Source: Filomicrobium sp.
GTDB lineage: Bacteria; Pseudomonadota; Alphaproteobacteria; Rhizobiales; Hyphomicrobiaceae
NCBI GenBank assembly: GCA_021775655.1
Contig: JAJFHK010000171.1
Coordinates: 1-5,210, forward strand
Length of the DNA stretch: 5,210 nt
Direction of reading: 5' to 3'
The position numbers and the translations under genes were made by a program. Under the pieces are notes generated by a model. The model was not told the origin of the DNA. It was given only the letters and a program-made list of their open reading frames with translations, and ran no database searches. The stretch's first letter is position 1. Each line of letters begins with the position of its first letter. This document shows positions 1-5,210 of this stretch, piece after piece.

Positions 1-437
1 ATGTCATGGTCAATCATGCCCTTGGCATCGGTATACATTTGGCCTGGCGCACGAATTGCGCTCGGGGCAACCACGTCCGTGCTATTGCGCCTATTGATGT
101 CAGCGGCAATCCGTCCGACATGCCACAGCTGGCTGACGAACTTCGCACCGTGGGAATGCACGCGCTCCACGATTGGAGCCCACCGATCGAGCTGGGCGTG
201 AGAATGAATCCCCGGCGTTCGCGGATACCCCATGCCTTCAAAAGAAATCTGCGTCGCCTCTGTAATAATTAGCCCCGCCCCAGCCCTGTTCGCATAGTAT
301 TCACTCGCGTATTCGGCGGGCACGCCGTTGGAATCGGCTCGTGAGCGGGTTAACGGCGCCATTGCAACGCGATTCTTAAGCTTCAGCGCACCGAGTTCTG
401 TTGGTGTGAAGAATTTGGCTGTATCAGCACTGTTCAT
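1..437 (-). CDS. Old Yellow Enzyme-type NADH:flavin oxidoreductase, N-terminal part (cut by window edge)
   Basis: Reading the minus strand from 437 gives 145 uninterrupted residues that run off the left edge. The start is typical of the Old Yellow Enzyme / alkene reductase (NemA-like) family: FFTPTELGALKLKNRVAMAP at residues 9-28, then LTRSRA at 29-34, YYANRAGAGLIITEAT at 47-62 and QLWHVGR at 103-109. These are early strands and loops of the FMN-binding TIM barrel. Family members are cytoplasmic FMN enzymes that use NAD(P)H to reduce activated C=C bonds, nitro compounds or nitrate esters. Full proteins are about 360-370 residues, so roughly 40% is visible. Two in-frame ATGs occur, at 443 and 437. 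The one at 437 is preferred because AGGGA (444-448) lies 6 bases before it but directly abuts the upstream ATG. The gene is divergent from groES. The family assignment is firm; the substrate cannot be told from this part. Confidence 0.9.
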   Translation of the reverse strand, partial: MNSADTAKFFTPTELGALKLKNRVAMAPLTRSRADSNGVPAEYASEYYANRAGAGLIITEATQISFEGMGYPRTPGIHSHAQLDRWAPIVERVHSHGAKFVSQLWHVGRIAADINRRNSTDVVAPSAIRAPGQMYTDAKGMIDHD

Positions 438-463
438 GATCATTCCCTGTCATTCTGTTTTTT

Positions 464-484
464 GACGCGCCGGTCCGGCGCGTC
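464..484. promoter_or_regulatory. Perfect 10-bp inverted repeat upstream of the oxidoreductase gene; candidate operator
   Basis: GACGCGCCGG (464-473) and CCGGCGCGTC (475-484) are exact inverted repeats separated by one base. The element ends 27 bases upstream of the oxidoreductase start at 437. On the minus strand it is followed by six A's and on the plus strand it is preceded by T's, so neither strand has the trailing T-run of an intrinsic terminator. A compact symmetrical site just ahead of an Old Yellow Enzyme gene fits a dimeric repressor site, since such genes are often controlled by TetR- or other family repressors. It could equally form a hairpin in the leader mRNA. The symmetry is seen; the role is inferred. 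Confidence 0.5.
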
Positions 485-621
485 TGGCGAAATGGTTAAT
501 GCCGCCCGGATCATCAACCCCCAACCAAACGCGCTAACGTCAACGCAGACAGCAAAGTTGCGCCGCAAGCCTCCAAACTTCGCCCGTTTCCTCTGATTTC
601 GCACAAATACGATCACGATCC

Positions 622-651
622 CTTGACAAGAACGCGAGCGCCTACTACCTC
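622..651 (+). promoter_or_regulatory. Probable groESL promoter (sigma-32/sigma-70 like)
   Basis: CTTGAC (622-627), overlapping the perfect -35 hexamer TTGACA (623-628), is followed after 17 bases by CTACCTC (645-651), which resembles the -10 part of alphaproteobacterial RpoH promoters better than TATAAT. It lies just upstream of the CIRCE operator, so transcription would start in or near the operator, the usual arrangement for groE operons under both heat-shock sigma factor and HrcA control. The -35 element is clear and the -10 is weak. The rest of the 438-830 gap holds the palindrome at 464-484, CIRCE, the leader hairpin and the groES ribosome site. I found no convincing promoter for the divergent oxidoreductase gene and no extra gene. 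Confidence 0.6.
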
Positions 652-661
652 CCGCACAGCA

Positions 662-688
662 TTGGCACTCTTATCGAGTGAGTGCTAA
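662..688. promoter_or_regulatory. CIRCE operator for the HrcA repressor
   Basis: The left arm TTGGCACTC (662-670) and right arm GAGTGCTAA (680-688) flank a 9-base spacer. The family consensus is TTAGCACTC-N9-GAGTGCTAA, so 17 of 18 arm positions match; the single change is A to G at the third base. HrcA binds this site as a dimer and represses groE operons; GroEL itself normally keeps HrcA active, so repression loosens when the chaperonin is occupied by unfolded protein. The site is 142 bases before the groES start, placing it at the start of the transcript or just downstream of the promoter. Confidence 0.95.
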
Positions 689-704
689 CAGCTGTTTCCG
701 GAGG

Positions 705-744
705 GCGCAGGAACATCACCTGAATTTTGAAGGTGTCTCTGCGC
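705..744 (+). other. Two-tier hairpin in the groES leader
   Basis: The leader between CIRCE and groES contains an outer stem GCGCAG (705-710) with CTGCGC (739-744) and an inner stem CACCT (717-721) with AGGTG (731-735), closed by a 9-base A/T-rich loop (722-730). All arm pairs are Watson-Crick. It has no trailing T-run, so it is not a terminator. It may shape mRNA stability or folding of the long 5' leader. It does not cover the groES ribosome site at 817-820 and I see no ROSE-type thermometer motif. The structure is predicted by eye only. Confidence 0.4.
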
Positions 745-830
745 TGTGGTGCGTTTTGGCCCGAAGTCAAACCGCCCGCTTCGCCCATTTGGAAGCACGA
801 ACGAAGCCATCCTAACGGAGCTCAACTGAC

Positions 831-1121
831 ATGAAATTCCGTCCACTACATGACCGCGTCGTGGTCAAGCGTATTGAAGGCGAAACCAAGACTGCCGGCG
901 GCATCATTATTCCCGATACCGCTGCGGAGAAGCCGCAGCAGGGTGAAGTGATCGCAGTCGGCGCCGGCGCACGCGGCGACGACAACGAAATCGTCGCACT
1001 TGACGTCAAGGCAGGCGACCGCGTGCTGTTCGGAAAATGGTCCGGCACCGAGGTCAAAATCGACGGCGACGACCTGTTGATCATGAAGGAAAGCGACATC
1101 ATGGGCATTCTGGAAGGTTAA
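831..1121 (+). CDS. groES: Co-chaperonin GroES (Hsp10)
   Basis: This 96-residue protein is full length for the family and starts [14 protein letters not shown], the standard GroES opening. The mobile loop that docks on GroEL is present at about residues 17-37, including [13 protein letters not shown], followed by the GEVIAVGAG strand at 38-46 and the [13 protein letters not shown] end. GroES forms a heptameric lid over the GroEL ring and closes the folding chamber in the cytoplasm. GGAG at 817-820 is a ribosome site 10 bases before the ATG, slightly long. The gene is first in a groES-groEL operon, 60 bases ahead of groEL, under the CIRCE operator and heat-shock-type promoter upstream. No damage is visible, unlike its partner. 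If GroEL from this operon is not made, this GroES could still serve other GroEL copies in the cell. Confidence 0.97.
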   Translation: MKFRPLHDRVVVKRIEGETKTAGGIIIPDTAAEKPQQGEVIAVGAGARGDDNEIVALDVKAGDRVLFGKWSGTEVKIDGDDLLIMKESDIMGILEG

Positions 1122-3011
<1,890 letters not shown>

Positions 3012-3051
3012 ATGCCCGCTCCGACGGAAAACGTGAGGTCGGCCTGGCTCG

Positions 3052-3963
3052 TCAAATGGACGCTTCACCAGCAATGCCAATTACGAGATCTCTAAACCAG
3101 ATGTGGGCTGGGTGATTTGCAAGGCGCTGATGCCAGACCAGCGTTGCTGTTGAATACTCACGTGGCCCAGTGAATGGAGCTTTCCGCGTGACCAAATCGT
3201 AGGCGGGAGCAAATATTCTCGCGATACGTTGCGGCGCTGCAAGTATAAGATCGGTTGAGGCAAGCAAGGCAGGGGCCGCGGAGAAGCTGTTGACGGTTAT
3301 CGCGACTTGCCGGCTCAGTCCCTGGGCCTGCAACTCCTTGTCAACAAATCCGCTTGGATCGCCGCGAGGCGACATCAGCATATGACGAGCTGCCGCATAC
3401 TTCGCCAGAGAAAGCCTGCCTTTTGCAAGTGGATTGCCCTTCCTCATGATAAGTACATAATTGTCATCGAGGAGCCGAGCGGACTCAAATCGCTCGGGAA
3501 TTCCGTCAAATGCGCCGATACCAAAATCAATGTCTTGTGCGTCAAGCATCTCAAGAGTTCGCCCTGCCGAAGGAACGATACAGACGCTGATCCCTGGCGC
3601 ATCGCTCTCAATCGTTCTTGCGATCGCCGGCAAGAGTGTCGCGACGGTATAGTCGCTGGTTCCGATCTTAAATGTGCGCCGTGCCATTGCTGGGACAAAG
3701 CTCACAGGATCAAGTGCAACCTCTAATCCTTCAAGTGCACTGCGGATAGGCGCGGCCAACTCCATCGCACGCGGTGTCGGCCGCATACCATCGGGTCCCC
3801 TTACGAACAGGTCGTCTTTCAAGTGATGGCGCAGCCGATTGAGCGCATTGCTCATCGCTGGCTGCGACATGCCAATCTTCTGACTTGCGCGCGTGACATG
3901 GTGTTCCGACATGATCGCGTCGAACACAAGCATCAGATTTAGATCGATCCCAGCTAAATTCAT
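3052..3963 (-). CDS. LysR-family transcriptional regulator, NodD-like subgroup
   Basis: From ATG at 3963 this is a 303-residue protein, full length for the family. The N-terminus MNLAGIDLNLMLVFDAIMSE leads into a winged helix-turn-helix (about residues 20-65) with VTRAS, MSQPAMSNALNRLR and the wing LFVRGPDGMRPTPRA, all diagnostic of LysR proteins and close in style to the NodD-like branch. The rest (about 90-300) is a periplasmic-binding-protein-like effector domain beginning RRTFKIGTSDY. Such proteins are cytoplasmic tetrameric regulators that respond to a small ligand and often control a divergent neighbour. A longer frame opens at TTG 3999, but the homologous start is at 3963; neither has a clear ribosome site, so the start is less certain than the family. 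The divergent neighbour is the exported protein at 4127. Its effector cannot be deduced. Confidence 0.92.
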   Translation of the reverse strand: MNLAGIDLNLMLVFDAIMSEHHVTRASQKIGMSQPAMSNALNRLRHHLKDDLFVRGPDGMRPTPRAMELAAPIRSALEGLEVALDPVSFVPAMARRTFKIGTSDYTVATLLPAIARTIESDAPGISVCIVPSAGRTLEMLDAQDIDFGIGAFDGIPERFESARLLDDNYVLIMRKGNPLAKGRLSLAKYAAARHMLMSPRGDPSGFVDKELQAQGLSRQVAITVNSFSAAPALLASTDLILAAPQRIARIFAPAYDLVTRKAPFTGPREYSTATLVWHQRLANHPAHIWFRDLVIGIAGEASI

Positions 3964-4126
3964 GAAAATGATAATACGCATATAAATAATCAATTTCAAT
4001 TATTATAAGGCCTAAAGCATATTGCGATCACGCCCGGGGCTGATGAGGCCATCGGACGGAGATAAAAAAAACTAGAGAGATGACAAACGCGGGCTGTGGA
4101 TGCCCACCAGCGTAATGGAGCAAATT
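3964..4126. promoter_or_regulatory. A/T-rich divergent control region between lysR and the exported-protein gene
   Basis: The 163-base gap is sharply richer in A/T near 3964-4020 than the genes around it. On the minus strand TATAAT (complement of 4002-4007) is a perfect -10 hexamer placed for lysR, though the -35 at the proper spacing (complement of 4025-4030, TGATCG) is poor. An imperfect A/T inverted repeat AATAAT (3985-3990) / ATTATT (3999-4004) overlaps this promoter and is a candidate LysR-regulator site. No single T-N11-A box stands out among many A/T-rich candidates. The promoter for the plus-strand gene is not recognisable. Confidence 0.4.
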
Positions 4127-4519
4127 ATGCAAGTCCTAACCAAAACGATCGCCGCTGCTGCCGCAATTTCGGCCCTTGTGGCCCTGCAACCGCTTTCGCC
4201 AGCGAGCGCGGAACCAGCGGGGGTGATAAATCAACCGCAGGCGGGTGCGACAATGTGGTTCTCAGATGACTATGCCACCGCTTACTACAAAATCGACAAG
4301 GAGAAATCCGCGCTCGTCGCCACGATCCTCCCAGGTCCCAAAGGAGGCACCCCAGTCGAAATCCGCCGCAAGCTTCGCTTCAACGATCTTGAGTCGATTA
4401 GTATCAAAGGAAACGGTTCCAACAGCGTCGTAGCCACACTGCTGGTCAAGCACATCGGCGTGGACATACTATCCCGCGTTCGCACTGAGAGCGTTGAGGA
4501 GGCGGCGGCTACAAATTGA
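4127..4519 (+). CDS. Small predicted exported protein of unknown function
   Basis: I do not recognise this family. From ATG at 4127 it encodes 130 residues. That start is chosen because GGAG (4117-4120) sits 6 bases before it and because it gives a compact signal peptide: MQVLTK, a hydrophobic Ala-rich stretch (about residues 8-22), then SPASA with likely signal peptidase I cleavage before EPAG. In-frame ATGs at 4100 and 4115 would only add residues before the signal. The mature part, about 100 residues, has no further membrane segment or cysteine and looks like a small beta-rich domain (WFSDDYATAYYKIDKEKSALVATILPG near the start, SNSVVATLLVKHIGVDILSRVRTE near the end). It probably acts in the periplasm. 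It is divergent from the LysR gene, which suggests that regulator may control it. Coding status is supported by the signal peptide, the ribosome site and normal composition. Confidence 0.75.
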   Translation: MQVLTKTIAAAAAISALVALQPLSPASAEPAGVINQPQAGATMWFSDDYATAYYKIDKEKSALVATILPGPKGGTPVEIRRKLRFNDLESISIKGNGSNSVVATLLVKHIGVDILSRVRTESVEEAAATN

Positions 4520-4526
4520 ACATAAG

Positions 4527-4554
4527 AAAGGCGCGAGGGCAGCAGTCCGCCTTT
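4527..4554 (+). terminator. Weak hairpin after the exported-protein gene
   Basis: AAAGGCG (4527-4533) pairs with CGCCTTT (4548-4554) around a 14-base loop, starting 7 bases after the stop codon. Its position suits a terminator, but the T-run is only three bases and lies inside the stem. The stronger hairpin at 4696-4721 may be the real transcript end. Confidence 0.35.
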
Positions 4555-4642
4555 GCCAATTGTTGGGCAAGACCGCCAAAGTCTGCGGACATCCCTCGGC
4601 TGGTTCAATAGTTTGGAATTTTGAATCGGTGGCCGCTAAAGC

Positions 4643-4662
4643 GGGATGGGCGGCTTGATGAA
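4643..4662 (+). pseudogene. Fossil of a second groEL 3' end (last codons only)
   Basis: This 20-base stretch aligns with the last codons and stop of groEL (2817-2837) at 18 of 21 columns: two substitutions, and one deleted base in the old stop codon. The distance from here to the terminator hairpin is 34 bases in both copies, and the hairpins themselves are nearly identical, so chance is unlikely. The Gly-Met tail reading is lost. Upstream, 4580-4596 faintly resembles groEL around 2741-2756, which is too weak to claim. The body of this second groEL is missing: lysR and the exported-protein gene occupy the space before it. Confidence 0.65.
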
Positions 4663-4695
4663 CGCCGGGCTCCCCAGTAACTTACAACCAAAGAT

Positions 4696-4728
4696 ACGGC
4701 CGCGGAGAACTCCGCGGCCGTTTTGCTT
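4696..4728 (+). terminator. Intrinsic terminator, duplicate of the groEL terminator
   Basis: A 10-bp perfect stem, ACGGCCGCGG (4696-4705) with CCGCGGCCGT (4712-4721), encloses a six-base loop AGAACT and is followed by TTTGCTT. It differs from the groEL terminator at one base of 33. Unlike that copy it has lost the A-run on its left side, so it should work only on the plus strand, ending transcripts from the exported-protein gene rather than from the acetamidase gene opposite. Confidence 0.85.
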
Positions 4729-4847
4729 ATCCCCCCCCCAAAGTAGCCACCAACTCGATCAACATATCAGACAGTATCGAGCCGGGACGCAATGGAGCAG
4801 AAACTGATCCCCCGGCTAGCAGCCCGTTCTGACCGGTACGCTTGTTT

Positions 4848-5210
4848 TTAGTCAAAGATCGATGTTGGCAGGTGGAAGGTGACCGTCCAATTAGGAGCGT
4901 CGACGATCTGAGAAATCTTTAAGTCGCCGGCGACGCTGCACAACATATAGCTGTCGGCAGCAGAAAGCCCGGTTTCGGCGCAGAGAAGATCAATCATTCC
5001 TCTTACGGCGACTCGGGCTGCTTCGTGTAAGTCTGGGCCGATGCCAGCCGTAATCCAAATCCTGCCAGTGCTAAAGGGAGGCGTTCCGAATGATGGGCGA
5101 TCGATTCTCGGCATCCGGAGAGACTGATCTTTGACGAGATCCAGCGTTACCGTCACCTGCATTGGGCTTTCGATCGCCGTACCGCAAACCTCGCCGTCAC
5201 CCTGAGCAGC
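4848..5210 (-). CDS. Acetamidase/formamidase family protein, C-terminal part (cut by window edge)
   Basis: The minus strand carries 120 open residues from the right edge to TAA at 4848-4850. It begins AAQGDGEVCGTAIESPMQ, the hallmark of the acetamidase/formamidase (FmdA/AmdA) family, whose conserved DxHxxQGDGE block starts just outside the window. It continues with VTVTLDLVK, then ARVAVRGMIDLLCAETGLSAADSYMLCSVAGDLKISQIVDAPNW, the typical family C-terminus, so the gene ends intact. Members hydrolyse short amides such as formamide or acetamide to ammonia and the acid in the cytoplasm. Full proteins are about 300-400 residues. The Met at 5162 is internal, not the start, because homology continues through it. 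The gene converges on the exported-protein gene, with the groEL-tail relic and terminator between them. Which amide it uses cannot be told. Confidence 0.9.
   Translation of the reverse strand, partial: AAQGDGEVCGTAIESPMQVTVTLDLVKDQSLRMPRIDRPSFGTPPFSTGRIWITAGIGPDLHEAARVAVRGMIDLLCAETGLSAADSYMLCSVAGDLKISQIVDAPNWTVTFHLPTSIFD

Larger units (their letters stand above)
4643..4832 (+). repeat. Copy B of the groEL 3' end and flank
   Basis: This is the second copy of the direct repeat described at 2817-3011. Order and spacing are kept: groEL tail remnant, 34-base linker, hairpin, then a diverged flank that stops about 15 bases before the acetamidase stop codon. Within the flank, 4746-4786 matches 2921-2961 well and 4815-4832 matches 2994-3011. 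A small 4-base length difference lies between these blocks. A run of nine C's (4731-4739) replaces mixed sequence of copy A. Confidence 0.75.

Noticed and set aside
4080..4115. An 11-codon leader ORF (MTNAGCGCPPA) whose stop overlaps the ATG at 4115, suggesting a Cys-containing leader peptide for the exported-protein gene.
   Set aside because: The only purine-rich stretch (GAGAG) directly abuts its ATG, too close for a ribosome site, and the downstream gene is better started at 4127 with its own GGAG. There is no attenuator-like structure.
4731..4739. Run of nine C's as a phase-variation tract.
   Set aside because: It lies in a non-coding flank after a terminator and not in or just before a gene, so slippage would have no obvious effect; it might simply be a read-length error.

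Overview
The window looks like an alphaproteobacterial chromosome or large plasmid, most likely from the Rhizobiales. The reasons are the high-GC coding regions, a GroES/GroEL pair of rhizobial type, a HrcA operator (CIRCE) upstream of groES, and a NodD-like LysR regulator. The genus cannot be fixed from sequence reading alone.

Layout, left to right. (1) 1-437, minus strand: the N-terminal 145 residues of an Old Yellow Enzyme-type FMN oxidoreductase, running off the left edge. (2) 438-830: a divergent control region with a perfect palindrome near the oxidoreductase start, a heat-shock/housekeeping-like promoter, a near-perfect CIRCE operator and a hairpin in the groES leader. (3) 831-2837, plus strand: groES, intact, then groEL, interrupted by one in-frame amber codon (TAG at 1722-1724, codon 181) but otherwise open to its normal Gly-Gly-Met tail. 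(4) 2868-2903: a strong terminator that can work in both directions. (5) 3052-3963, minus strand: an intact LysR-family regulator. (6) 4127-4519, plus strand, divergent from lysR: a small predicted exported protein of unknown function. (7) 4643-4832: a decayed second copy of the groEL 3' end, with its last codons, terminator hairpin and 3' flank. (8) 4848-5210, minus strand: the C-terminal 120 residues of an acetamidase/formamidase, running off the right edge.

The heat-shock locus keeps all its controls (promoter, CIRCE, ribosome sites, terminator), so the groEL nonsense mutation is either very recent, a sequencing error, or tolerated because the genome has other groEL copies, which is common in rhizobia. 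The groEL tail relic on the far side of the lysR/exported-protein pair shows independently that groEL sequence has been duplicated here: the two genes lie between two copies of the same groEL 3' end. I see no new defence, mobile or RNA system, no CRISPR array, no tRNA or rRNA and no transposase. The points most worth following are the amber groEL and the fossil groEL tail.
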